Shown here piece by piece: positions 8,839 to 19,046 of a stretch of 20,769 bases of DNA (the stretch's first letter is position 1; each line of letters begins with the position of its first letter). Both the position numbers and the translations under genes were made by a program. The notes under the pieces are model-generated. The model did no database searches and was not told where the DNA came from. It was given only the letters and a program-made list of their open reading frames with translations. Source of the DNA: Chromera velia. Its lineage: Eukaryota > Sar > Chromeraceae. Location: contig JAHBMJ010000759.1 in NCBI GenBank assembly GCA_018398765.1, positions 20,001-40,769 on the forward strand, given 5' to 3'.

Positions 8839-9462
8839 ATGAGTCTATCGGTGCCGGAGGGAAGGGATAGGCTGGTGATGGGGGCCGGAGCGCAGAGCAT
8901 GCCATTGAACATAGGTGCACAAACGAGAGAGAGCTCTACAAAGAGGGATCGGGTCAGATCGGCATCGTCAGAGGAACATGATGGAGGGGCGAACTCCGGC
9001 TTTGCCACACTGAGGTCGGGGGAGGAAGAGGCGGGACGCAGGACCCCGAAACGGGCGGTCCCTCTGTTCCGCCCTGCGTCTGCAGGGAGGGGGAGGAAGG
9101 TGCTAAGCGCATATCGGATTCATCCCCCGAGTGTCCCGATGGATGGGGGGAGAATTAACTACGCTGACCTCATAGATCTGCCTATGTACAGGCAGCCCAG
9201 AAATAGTGGGTTGGGGGGACAGAGATGGCAGTATAGCATGGACGAAACGAGAACAATCGAGGCTATTATGAGGCAGGAAACAACTCCCAGGGAGGCGAGG
9301 GAGGAAGTTCTCTCCTTCCTCAAGGACTGCTCAGTTGAGGGGGATTTGGATTCCCTAGGCCTGACCGAGCTGATCTACGCGATGGTGGTGGCGAGGCAGC
9401 GTCTACATGGACTCCTTGCTGAGAGGGAGGAGGGGCAGGGCAAGGGGGAGGGACATGGTTGA
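8839..9462 (+). CDS. ORF1-like protein of the retroelement
   Basis: From ATG 8839 the frame runs uninterrupted to TGA at 9460-9462 (about 207 codons); a stop lies at 8776 in the same frame. The N-terminal half is basic and low-complexity (Gly, Arg, Ser, Pro). The C-terminal half looks structured and helical (for example EAREEVLSFLKDCSVEGDL near residue 150) and ends in a Glu/Gly-rich tail. No zinc knuckle, RRM or other known ORF1 domain is visible. An alternative start at ATG 8792 in a different frame (MDVFHQFGLEG) would join through a frameshift in the G-rich stretch near 8825. The role as a nucleic-acid-binding partner of the downstream reverse transcriptase is inferred from position and basic composition only. 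Confidence 0.45.
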   Translation: MSLSVPEGRDRLVMGAGAQSMPLNIGAQTRESSTKRDRVRSASSEEHDGGANSGFATLRSGEEEAGRRTPKRAVPLFRPASAGRGRKVLSAYRIHPPSVPMDGGRINYADLIDLPMYRQPRNSGLGGQRWQYSMDETRTIEAIMRQETTPREAREEVLSFLKDCSVEGDLDSLGLTELIYAMVVARQRLHGLLAEREEGQGKGEGHG

Positions 9463-9549
9463 CTAGGACCTGCGACGGACTGTTCTTCTAGTCAATGCAT
9501 GTTTGATGTGGCCTTTGATTTTTCTTTCTTTTCATCTATGGTAGACTAA

Positions 9550-11340
9550 ATGAGAGATGAGCTGGCAGGGTTGAATGACTGTCTTGATACTGATCTGAGG
9601 GATTATGGGGGCTTTGGCAGGGAGAGCGTGAGGCAAAGGATCAAGGCGGAGTTAGACTGTCTTACACTCAAGCTCGTTGGGTGCAGGATGCTTATTACAC
9701 TACTTGATGTGCATGGGGGGGAACCATATCCGGTCTGTGCACAGAGAGTGGAAACATGCAAATGCGCGTTGACAGTTGTCTTGGTTGCTAAGCCTTCCCA
9801 TCCTCCTTCGTACACTTTGAAGGTGATGCCGGCTTCTCCTGATGATCGATGTAGGGCATGGTCATACAGTCGGACCTTGTTCAGGAAAGGATGTCGATAA
9901 AAGATCATGAGGAGATTGATCCTGTTTCATTTTATCGCTGCTTCTGTCTGGCTTGAGTTGGAGAATAGTGCGTACAGTAAATATTTGAGGGAGGTGAGGA
10001 GTGCATGTAGAGAAACAGGTGGGCATGCTGGGTGGTAGGACAAGAAAGTGATTTACATGGTCTGGTCCCAATGGAAGAGAGGCCTATACCTTGGGAGTAT
10101 GGTGGGAATGGCGCTTGATCGCATCATGCAGCACTTCTATGTGGCTTTACGATCATGGAGGGGGGGTCGGGCAGCAAATAAATTTGGACGGGGGTATGCA
10201 CATCGTTTTTACTCAGTGCTGTCTAGTGATACTTCTCGTCATGCTCTTTTTGTTGTATTGCCTCTGGCATGGGTGAATGGTGGACAAATGAGTCTTTGTA
10301 TGATCGAATTGCTTTGTAATAGAGCGTATCAACCGATATGGAATACTGTGGGTGTCTCAAGGAAGGAAAGGAATGACCCTTCGATTGAACTGAAACCAGA
10401 ACGCTCCCGTCTGTCTGCCCGTGCGTGCAGGAGAGGTTCAGGTTACACTCAGCTGAGACACAAGCTTCGCTCCTCTCTGTGCATGACGAAGGAGTCGGAG
10501 GAACTTGAGAGGGGAGGTATTTTCCTCTTTCATGATGAATTTATGCAGAGGGTGGGTGGGAAAAGGGGGGATGAGTCTGGGGATGCATGTGTTTCTCTTT
10601 TTCGTGACAGACTTCTTGTAATGTTTTTTAAGAAGGTGCTTCCTGATAGGTCGATCAGATCTGTCAATGCCAGTAAGGATGATATCAAAGCATGTGTGAG
10701 GAAGGTTCTGAGAAGGGGAATTCTTGCTACAGGCAGACAGACATTCAACATGAACGTTAAACATCTGTGTGAACTGAATGGATGGTCAATGATGGAGATA
10801 CTGAAAGAGAAGTCGATCTTTATTCACCTTCTGCTTGCTGACTGTCCGAAGTTCAGGGTTTTTTACTTTCGTCAGTTCGAATTGATCAGAAAGGAAGTTG
10901 CTCCGCAGAGCTTAGTTCATCTAAAACTCTTGCCGTCAAAACTCAAGAACTTAAAACAGATGCTCGACAACACATACAAGGCTTGTTTTAATGCTCCTTT
11001 TGAATTGTATGGTAACTCACATGATGATTGCCCTTGCATTCAAATCGCTTAACTTCTCGATTTGCCCCTTCTAAAGGGATATGCATGTGCACTTCTTTCT
11101 TCTTCTCCATCTCTCCGTTCGCTTTTCTCTCTCCCTTTGAATTTCTCGTCTTTATATAAATTATGGCCAAACAGTGGATCGTGGGCAACGGTTGAGAAGG
11201 GGATTGACTTTTTTGTTTCTTTTCTTGTCTCCCCAAGGGGTTGTGGGAGGGGACGTCTCGGCGCTGCCCGGCATGGTCAGGGGAGGGGGGGTGATGGAGG
11301 TATGTCTGCGGCGGTTATGGCAGACCTAAGGGAGAGGTGG
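9550..11340 (+). pseudogene. N-terminal part of retroelement polyprotein, broken
   Basis: A single frame is open from ATG 9550 to about 11340 except for TAA at 9898, TAG at 10036 and TAA at 11050. The longest clear piece (ATG 10057 to 11052, about 331 codons) is basic, with many Arg and Lys residues, and ends near a DDCPC motif (about 11020-11034). A Cys-x-Cys cluster there, just ahead of the reverse transcriptase, could be part of a metal-binding segment; this is inference. I recognise no endonuclease signature (neither apurinic-type nor GIY-YIG). The frame shifts by one into the reverse-transcriptase frame around 11340-11370. Confidence 0.5.
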
Positions 11341-11356
11341 GTGACTACTCTTTTAT

Positions 11357-13237
11357 GTGCTCCATGCTCTGAGGAGGGGGCCTCCCCTTCCGAAGAAGGC
11401 TGGGATGGTGAAAAAGTTGTTAGATGTGTTGGCTGTTGTTCTAGTGGACAAGGCCCGAGGTGATCTAGCCTTTCTATGTGCATGGAAGTACAGTCAAGCT
11501 GTAAGAGCGGCTTTCATAGATAACCGATCGTATGCTGTCTTGCAACAAGTGGACCTTGATTGCGCTGTTAATGATCTGGCAAGTGGTATCGCGGACTAGT
11601 CTGCTGCCCTGAAGTCTTTTCTTTTACGTTTTGGTTCCTTGAATAGAAGGAAGCATCGTTTTGGGACTGGCCTTCTATGGGTAAAAAGGAAATCTTGGGG
11701 GGACGATGGTTGGTTGCCCACGGGCTAGTCGTTTATCGAATACCGCCCGCTCGTCTTGTATGCCTTGCATAGACGTAAGTCTCTCTTTTTCTTTGCATGT
11801 AAATGTCTAAATGGCCTGCTTCGTTACTTCAGTCCTCACTGTGACTTGAACTCAACTTTTTCTTTTCAGGAATGTGTGTCTGTATTCAACGCCGGGTATG
11901 GACGTTCCACTGATCGGTCCGAACAGCTTTTGCTGAAGCCTGACTGGCCTGTTGGTCACATTAAGATGGTAGTTGATGATATCAAGGCTTTTTTCCCCTC
12001 CCTCCCACGCGATGCCTTTCTGTTGTCACTTAGAAAATTCGTCGCGAGGGTGAAGGCAGAATCTCGACACAGATATATTGTTCTGCCGAAGTTCCGTCCT
12101 TTCTGTAAGAAGGAGGCTGGGGGGGCATGTGGAGAGGCATGGGTGTCACGCAGATAATATGTGAAGCCTGCTGCCTTCTTGTCCTCTCACAACAGATTTG
12201 CAGATGCCATCTCATGCCCTATTGATGTCCTACTGGAGATCGTTGACCTTGACTTTCGTACTAATCTGATTCATGTTCATGGACGACTGATTCGACAGAA
12301 GGAAGGCTTCCCTCAGGGGAGCCCATGCTCTCCTGGGAGGATGAGATTCTTTGCAGCCTGACAAGAGTTCTCGGTTGCTGATTCTTTCTCTGTTTCATCT
12401 TGGGAAGACAAGTCATGGTTTGGTGCACGATATATGGATGACCGCTCTCTTTTTGTTCGTTTTCCTGGCTGTGCTTCTTCTGATATAATGAGTCTTTGGG
12501 ACGGAGGCCCTCCTGCTTTACTTTTACAGGAAGATTTTTACAGTCCTGAATATGTCTTGGAAAGGCAGGGAGGCTCTACAGTGCTGGGGCTTTGGATTTT
12601 CTTTCTCCAACAGACATCCTCTGTTTTGCTTTTTGCAGCTGCAAACCCTAATCGGGATGCTCTCGTCGAATGGCATCATAACCTGTGTGCTTTTTCCTTT
12701 TCTTGCCTCCATGATTTCGATAATGCTCTTCCATTCCCTCCCTTCCCTACTCTGAAGAGAGTTAGATTCATCCATAGTTTTTCTTGTATTTCTCGGTTGC
12801 AGGGAATGATTGGACAGATGAGTTTGAATGTATTGCGTTCCTTGCTTTCCTGTAATGCCCCTGCTTGTGTTTTTATTGATGAACTGACTTTTCTTTTTTT
12901 TGAATGCTTTCTCCTTTGTTGGCCTTTTCGTTTTCTCGTGAAGGTTTTTTCTGATGTCATTGCTTGTTCGAGGAGTCCTTCGTTATCACATTATGGAATG
13001 AAACGACTTTCTTTCTTTTTACTGTTCTTGGTTGATTTTGTTATATTCCCTCCTTTGATGATTGATCTTCTTATATTCTTTCTTGCTTATACAATTGAGT
13101 GCACTATTCACCTGCTGGAAGCGATAGACAAAAGACAGCAGCAAAGAGGAAAAGGGGGTCGCGCGCGTCGGTTCTCATGCCTTGTCCTGTGCTTCTCGAT
13201 TGATCAGATGTTACATTCTTGGAGTCAGTCCGTCTGA
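11357..13237 (+). pseudogene. Reverse transcriptase (unusual, Penelope-like or related), decayed
   Basis: In one frame the polymerase motifs appear in order: a fingers-like YRPLV (about 11738-11756), motif A as DDIKAFFPSLP (about 11973-12005), motif B as GFPQGSPCSP (12305-12334), motif C as YMDD followed by Arg (12431-12442), and a GLxI box near 12585. The acidic residues of motifs A and C are present. Stops at 11597 (TAG), 11726 (TAG), 12155 (TAA) and 12359 (TGA) break the frame, so it cannot be functional as read. The last ~270 codons stay open to TGA 13237, with a thumb-like region (RVRFIHSFSC, LRSLLSCNAP) that is conserved in the second copy at 19428. The exact RT clade is not secure. Confidence 0.75.
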
Positions 13238-13585
13238 TATTGCATGCACGGTTCCGGTGTATCGGCATCATTGTATATACGATCAGACCCATGACTTCTT
13301 GTGAATGATGTGCATGTAGAAGGTGCATACATTAATTATTCACTTTTTTTTTTTTTCTGGCGTCCCCACCCGGATCGCAAAAAAGTGGAATTTTTTGCAT
13401 GCATTCTTTTTGCTCGACTATTTGACTTACCCAGAAGTGAGAGCATGCCGTCATATTGACCAATCTTGGAGATGGTGATTTCGGTAGAGTCCACCGTCGG
13501 TCCCTTAGTAAACAGTACGTGCATAGCAGGACTGTCTCGGCTGTTGGAAGAGAACTAATCATACTAGAACATTCTTAATTTGTTG

Positions 13586-14454
13586 CAGCTTTAAAATCTC
13601 AGTTAGCCGTTTTGCGTATTGGTTGATTTGCATGGAGATGCACACACAATGTTATATAGATAAACATATAGACCGCGGTACACTATTAGACCTTTGACCT
13701 CAATTTTCTCTTCACTTCGCTTGCTGAGTATCAACCACCACGTTGCTCAAGAGAGTCCAACCTAAGCTGCTTGCTGCGTAGCTTGTTTTTTCTTTCTTCT
13801 TTATGCTGCAAATCTATATGATTCCTTCATGAGTGCAGAATAACATGTGGATGTCTGCGTTTTACTATAAATTTTGTATGCATTCACTTGTATTTAGATG
13901 ATTTTGGCATACACATCAGAATAAAAACGAGTCTAACAGTTTGCGTCTGGCATGAGATTTCCAGGAACGATGTGTTGATGAAGTCATTATCAATCTGATG
14001 ATGTGTTAACTCTTTTAAAGGCGAAGCCCCCCTTATAGTTTGGCTTTCTGAACGTTTCGGAGCCCATTTTCTAAGTAAAGTTGACTGTTTAAAAATATGA
14101 GATTTTTACAAAAAGTTTTTAGTTGGACGAATGATACTGTTTGCACTAGGTTTTAGCCTTATATGCTAAAAATTTTATATTAGTATCGAAATTATCGATG
14201 ATACCCCCTTTTTTTGGAACGTTAAATTCCGATACGATACCGATACGATACCGATTCAATACCGATACGATACGATAGCTATCCCTACTCTTATGAAACA
14301 AAAACGCCGACCTCCTACGTTTTTGATCGATCAGCAAGTCGCTGAGCATCTCCATAATCTAGTGTCGTGCATGTGCGCTCACGCCGTATAGCTCATTACC
14401 TCTATACCCCGCCCTTCATAATAAAGAAAAAGAACTTAAAGTCTGACTACTAGT
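13586..14454. other. Gene-free stretch
   Basis: AT-rich sequence without a convincing open frame. It contains the CGATAC repeat at 14218-14285 and nothing else that I can name. Confidence 0.5.
14218..14285 (-). repeat. CGATAC dispersed repeat, copy 2 (inverted relative to 4345)
   Basis: A tandem of imperfect CGATACGATAC/CGATTCAATAC units ends in GATAGCTATCC. The reverse complement resembles 4335-4398, including the AGCTATC lead-in and the GTATCGGTATTG block. Together the two copies bracket the palindrome and the first retroelement. Confidence 0.6.
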
Positions 14455-15518
14455 ATGCCTGCTGGTGGAGCTATTGCATATCTAATTAACGTAAACCGTC
14501 CAATTCTCTATATGGTAGAAAACCCATTCCTAGTGTCCCCTTCGCGCATCAAAATCAACAGTACGTTAAAGAACCCAGACCGTAGACTAGACTAGTACCA
14601 TTTATGTTATCCGTGGGGTTTCAACATGATTTGCATCCTAGTACTTCCACCTGGGGTCACACAAACGCGGTTGGATCATTTAGAGCGGCTGCTTCTCGAT
14701 TTATTCAGTGACCATAAGCTCAAAAGCCTGGTCCGGCTTTTTGAATCCCGCCAAGAATGGATCATCAATGTTCCCTGCGCGCATGTATTAGCAACGTTCC
14801 GATCTTTTCGGGACCATATCGTAAAACAGCTCTATCGAATTGATAGCTATCTATTGTGGTCTGATATCCATTTCTTACCGGATTACGTCCTAGACTCTAG
14901 GCTGGAGGTAGTCTTTCCATCCAAATCATCAGCATGGTATGGTTTCGAGATGAACATAGAATCCCATCTCCCGTGAGTCTGCAGCCGTATGAAAAAGAGA
15001 CCAAGTTGAACCAAGCAGCCCGTGAGATCCCGTGAGCTACAGGAAAAGCAAGCAGTTGAACAAGTCAAAATGATGAGCCTTCAGGAAATTTGGTGGATGA
15101 CCGGCTTTGACTACCAAGCACCAGCTTCCGGAGACACTGATCTGCTCCGCCAGTACTTAAGAGCCAAGGGAGTATCGGTCAACATAAATCCTACGCTTAA
15201 CCTGTAGCAGTTTAAAGCTAGCATAGAAACGCACCTACAAGCAGACTCGGAGTGGGAGGTTAAGGAAATCCTAGATTTTTACGAAAGGCGTAATAGGTAC
15301 AAAGCCCGGTAGAAAGACTATCCACTAGGTGATGAAAACCCTCAATGGATCCTTACGGCTAACTTTCAAGGGACAAGCAACCAACTGCTTTTCAAATACC
15401 ACTACAAGGTCCGAAAAGATGTTCAGCTGCTTGATAAATAGCTTCAACTCCTAGACTTTGATCAATGGGAAGAAGAAGAAAGCTCACAACATCTCACAAC
15501 CAAGCTTGTCGAGAGTTA
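14455..15518 (+). pseudogene. Long unknown frame interrupted by four TAG codons
   Basis: Starting at ATG 14455 one frame reads as ordinary protein sequence to about 15518. The in-frame interruptions are TAG at 14593, 15205, 15310 and 15439. Between about 14974 and 15028 the coding sense moves to a second frame (TGA at 14974 in the first) and returns after a 10-base tandem duplication (CCCGTGAGAT followed by CCCGTGAGCT) near 15018-15037. Segments such as HLERLLLDLFSDHKLKSLVR and LQEIWWMTGFDYQAP look like folded protein. No known domain is recognised. It may be the first half of a larger element ORF continuing to about 16480. Decay by CAG-to-TAG or TGG-to-TAG transitions is the simplest explanation. 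Confidence 0.5.
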
Positions 15519-16480
15519 AGCTAGAGCCTCAGGCAGAAGCAAAATCTATTCCATCGAGACCAGGACCTCCAGAAAAACGTAGCTATGAACCTAAGTCGCT
15601 AGCTGACTGGACGCCTAGCTCTGAACTCGCAACATTCTTTCAGATGTCCATCCTACCACATCTTCAATTCGAGCTGGCTCAGTTATATCCTGCTCTAATG
15701 TCCCTTGTCGCTTTAAGCAGTCGCGATGAACGCATGATAACAGTGGCCGAACGCTCCTTAAAATATCTAATACGGTCTAACACGCATGATTCAAGCCACC
15801 GCTCTCCTTACATCACGGCACCAATGCTGACGACAGGCTCTGTAAGGATAGTGAAGAGACGGTCTCCCCCGGTTGAACAGGGAAAAGGCCTTGCTGCCTC
15901 ACGGCCGCTTTCTCCGCAGTGGATCACAGTCCGACGACGCTGACCAAGCTTAGCGACAGCTGGCACCCCTCTACCTGAAACGCACAGGAGCATTTGGAAA
16001 GAACTTCATGAATTTATGGAAGAAGAATACATTTGACGGACAGAGGTACAAGTTCTGATGATTCACGATGTCGAATGGAGCGTTCCACTCCTAGCCAGAC
16101 TAGGCATGGGCATGCATACAACCTCAAAGGCATATACAGGCTCGCGCTCTACCGCATCCACCTACGCACGCACCTGAAAACCATGCATGGCTACCGCTAA
16201 TGTATGCTGAAAAAATTTTGGGGCAAGACGACGCACACATAGAGCCTGCGTTCACTGACCGGAACTGGCGGAAGCCCCGAAGCTCTTGACTACTGACAGT
16301 TTGGCTACACCTTCATAGTGCTCCAGGCTTCGACGTTCAAGCTGCCAAGAAGGCCGTTGTGCATGTAATTCAGATAGGCTAAGCTTCAAGGGTTCCGCAG
16401 AGGTTGCGAGACTCGTCGCATTCCCGCAGAACGCGTGGGCGAGCCGCTTATTTCTTTTGACAGTGTTCACTCTACACGGG
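15519..16480 (+). pseudogene. Continuation of the unknown decayed frame
   Basis: After a probable frameshift near 15470-15520 the open sense continues in a second frame, whose ATG-initiated piece is 15458-15943. It has a Pro/Lys-rich hinge (RPGPPEKRSYEPKSLADW) and a helical part (LPHLQFELAQLYPALMSLVA). TGA codons occur at 15941 and 16034. After about 16160 a third frame carries plausible sequence (NHAWLPLMYAEKILGQDD) with further stops. Three frames used in order with few stops in each point to one ancient ORF of about 2 kb. I recognise no family; a transposon gag-like or accessory ORF is possible but unproven. Confidence 0.4.
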
Positions 16481-16837
16481 GCGCTCCTTCTTTGAACAGC
16501 TTACCTCCTTGCACATCGTCGAAAAAAGAAGCACAGCGTACAATCTAGTAGCGCAGGTTAACAACTTGAGGGAGTGGGAGCCAGGAAACACCGATTCAGT
16601 GCGTTTTGCAGCTCCAATCTGAGGTTCAGCTTGCAGCTATCAGCCCTGACAGAGAATGATTCCCCAAGATGTGAAAGTGAAAAAAAGATGGATCCTGATG
16701 ATGATGATTGAGGGTTAAATCCTAGATTTAGCGACGCCAAATCCCAAGCCACTAGCAAGGCTTTGAGGACAACCCAGAACACACATTCATAGGGGAGGGG
16801 GATGAGGAAGCCTGCATGCCAATCGGATCGATTCGCC
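16481..16837. other. Spacer; probable 3' untranslated tail of the minus-strand LINE
   Basis: No coding region. A TGATGATGATGATTG microsatellite at 16696-16710 lies about 130 bases downstream (on the minus strand) of the LINE stop codon. It could be the simple-repeat tail with which many LINEs end. Confidence 0.35.
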
Positions 16838-17884
16838 TCAACTTGCCTTATCGACAGAATGGACCTTCTTGAGACAGTCGGCTATAGCTTTGGAACCGCT
16901 TCTAGGCAGAATTGTGCACAACAGCAATACCATATCCTTCATTTTTTTCTTATTATCAGAAGTGCCCCTCCCGGTTGCACCTGCAACGCGTTGTGCGATC
17001 TGTATTCTTATGTCAATGGGTGCTTTCTGCTTCGCAATTTCGTACAGTTCTTTCAGCCTATTCTGTTCCCTTTCTATGTCCTTACATTCTGTCAGAACAT
17101 GAACCTCATCTTTGATCACACACGAGGGGGACAAACATTTATCGCACAGCCGTTCCGGTTGGGTTCTATCTATATCCCCCCCTGTGAGAGCCCTAAAAAA
17201 CGTACGAAAGCCTGCGGAGGACTGCAACAGACTCTTTGGCAGAGGTTCAACACTGCACTCTATCATTTTACTTCTCGGACGCCATTTCCTTTCACTCAGA
17301 AGGTGCATGGCCAAACGCTGTCTGGATGGATTCTCTGATTGGAAAGGGGAGAGATTCGCAAGGTGGGGAAAAATTCTATCTCTGTCTTTAACGTTTCTAG
17401 TTTCTTCTTTCAACCAGTCGGACAGCCAGGCACCCTCTACGATCTTTTTTGCCGCCCTTTTCCTTCTGCCCTTGCCCTTCCCTTTAAACTTGTTCCCCAC
17501 CGTGCTTGGCAATGGAGGCCACAAAAGGGAGCAATCTAATGGAACGGCCAGCCATTTTACTGTCTTAACGAAGGGTTCACATAAGCCAGCCAAGCACTCA
17601 TTCCATACTGCCCGGGGTAGAGCACGGTCGATCGATTTGATGCATTGGATGAAGCCCCCACTCAACTTACCAAGTAGAGAACTGAATGGCTCGAGAGAGA
17701 GAGAGAAAAGGGAAGGCGAAACAAAGGAGTGATGGGAGAGACCAAAACAACATCGAACAAAACGTAACTGTAATGCATCGAGGCAGGCAACATCTATCTT
17801 TCTCAGCGGGATCGTTTCCAGTCCATACAGCGCGACTGGCAGCCAGAGGGCCTTGAACAAAGTAATTTTAGAAAAGGGAGAAAC
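16838..17884 (-). pseudogene. LINE C-terminal region with Cys/His motif
   Basis: This frame, whose ATG-initiated part is 17860-16838 (340 codons), begins with LWLPVALYGLETIP and LDALQLRFVRCCFG, the conserved region after the reverse transcriptase in many LINEs. It ends with a CCHC-like C-x2-C-x11-H-x4-C motif (CDKC ... EVHVLTEC) about 80-100 residues before the end. A very basic block (GKGKGRRKRAAKK) lies near residue 130. It is open but lacks its own start context, and it joins the upstream polymerase part through a frameshift, so it is the tail of a broken polyprotein rather than a separate gene. The plus-strand frames over the same bases are antisense shadows. Confidence 0.75.
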
Positions 17885-18480
17885 AAAGCCCAGAGAAGAG
17901 AGAGCACTGCCCCCAAAGCCTTCTCTGCCGCCTCAATGCGGGTTTCGACTGTCCTGCTAAGGTCCCTGCCCTCAAAAACCCAGTTGCCCAAATACTTATA
18001 TTTACTCACCGCTTCCACTGGTCTGCCTTCATAAAGAAAAGGGGTCCGGGGCACTAGGTCGGGGTGGGGGGAGGAGAGACGCATAACTTTTGTCTTCTTT
18101 AAATTCACCTTCAGGCCGTGCTCCTTACAATAGTCCTCGAGGCGAGACAGGCGTTTCTGCAAGTCAGAAGCACTGTGAGCAAACAGAACAAGGTCGTCAG
18201 CCTATCCGATGCTTTCAATTAAAACGTCAGACAGTCTGACAGGAGTCTCTCCATCAGTACCCCCAGCCGAGCTTTGATTCCTGTTTTTATTATCGGAGCT
18301 GACAGACTTATGCAGATTGTTGATAAAAAGAAGAAAGAGGAGAGGCGTGTGGAGAACGCCCGTATGGAAGCAGCACAGTGGGAAGAGTATACGCACACTA
18401 AAGTACCCTGTGCAGGTCCTTCTGGGAGGAAACCTCGCCGATCCAATGCGAGTCACCGCTGGCAGAGCGCCCCAAAGCCC
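17885..18480 (-). pseudogene. LINE reverse-transcriptase palm/thumb, stop at catalytic box
   Basis: On the minus strand the frame reads LLFLLFINNL, then ESIG, a TAG (plus-strand bases 18202-18204), then ADDLVLFAHSASDLQ. In LINE enzymes the position before ADD is usually Tyr or Phe, so a nonsense codon sits exactly in the catalytic xADD box. The next segment, DYCKEHGLKVNLKKTKVM, and the later KYKYLG are the typical motif D and E neighbourhoods. The frame is lost near 17885-17905, where a one-base change shifts it into the frame of 16838-17860. Upstream, a HWIGEV segment in another frame suggests a further shift near 18430. Confidence 0.75.
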
Positions 18481-18944
18481 CCTTTCTCCTACAATCCGCG
18501 ATCCTCCACGCCGGCATGCAGTTGCGTCCGGCACTGCAAGAGCAGAATGAAAGATGTGTATGTAGCTGCAAGCCGAGCGGAAGTGCACACCTGCTGCCGA
18601 GAGGAGGTCCGCACCTCCCAGTGGCATGAAGAAGAGCGCAGCTGCCGAGCACAAATGCACCAGATTTGTGCATCTGCCGAAAAGAAGTGCGCACCTACTA
18701 CCTAGTTATAAAAAGAGTCTTTGATGATGGTAGCTTAAGAAGATGGATCACTGCGGATCATTGATTCACGTCTCTGAAGGAGTTCAAGTATAGTTGACCG
18801 AGTTTGGAGATTGAAATTAGAAAGGAGTTTGATTCAATTTGTTTTAATTTCTGAGGAGCAGGAAGCCTTCTCATTTTTCATCACTTTTCATGATTTTGCG
18901 CATTTCATTCACATCTTGTGTCATTCTTAGAAGTCGATAATGTT

Positions 18945-19020
18945 TGTCTGACTTTGAAAGTAAGTTGGTAAGATTTGTTTGACTTTCAAAGTAAGTCGGT
19001 ATAATTTGTTTGACTTTGAA
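18945..19020. repeat. 31-bp minisatellite, about 2.5 units
   Basis: TTTG(T/A)(C/T)TGACTTTGAAAGTAAGTTGG-type units begin with GACTTT at 18950, 18981 and 19012, an exact 31-base period. The first two units are near-identical; the third breaks off after GACTTTGAAAA. Confidence 0.8.
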
Positions 19021-19046
19021 AACCGATTAATCGAGTCCGCCCCAAT

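Larger units (their letters stand above)
8839..13585 (+). mobile_element. Decayed retroelement with ORF1-like gene and reverse transcriptase
   Basis: The order is an ORF1-like frame (8839-9462), a long second frame (9550 to about 11340), a reverse-transcriptase region in another frame (about 11357-13237) and a 3' tail. The tail resembles that of a second, truncated copy at 19425-20207: AGCGATAGACAAAAGACAGC at 13121, a TTTTTxGCATGCAT block near 13390 and CTGTTGGAAGAGA near 13541. I set the 3' end near 13585 because similarity continues to about there. No long terminal repeats or clear target-site duplication are visible, which points to a non-LTR or Penelope-like type. The 5' boundary is uncertain. 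Confidence 0.7.
16690..18480 (-). mobile_element. LINE-type non-LTR retrotransposon remnant (3' half)
   Basis: The minus strand holds the 3' half of a LINE polyprotein in the expected order. It starts with a divergent motif B region (VLHTPLLFLLFINNL), then the ADDLVLFAHS catalytic box, the YCKEHGLKVNLKKTKVM and KYKYLG segments, the ALYGLETIP region, and a C-terminal Cys/His motif. No endonuclease or first polymerase motifs are visible upstream, so the copy is 5' truncated or degraded past about 18480. It has at least one frameshift and a stop in the active site. The outer limits are approximate. Confidence 0.8.

Noticed and set aside
11858-11871. 3' splice site (TTTTCTTTTCAG) inside the reverse transcriptase
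   Set aside because: The protein sense continues unbroken on both sides in the same frame, so an intron boundary is not needed.
14455-15518. Reassigned TAG codon as the genetic code of this genome
   Set aside because: Other decayed frames in the window carry TAA and TGA as well, plus frameshifts. Decay explains the data with fewer assumptions.
16802-17732. Plus-strand open frames of 178 and 206 codons
   Set aside because: They lie antisense to the clearly recognisable LINE polyprotein and have no features of their own.
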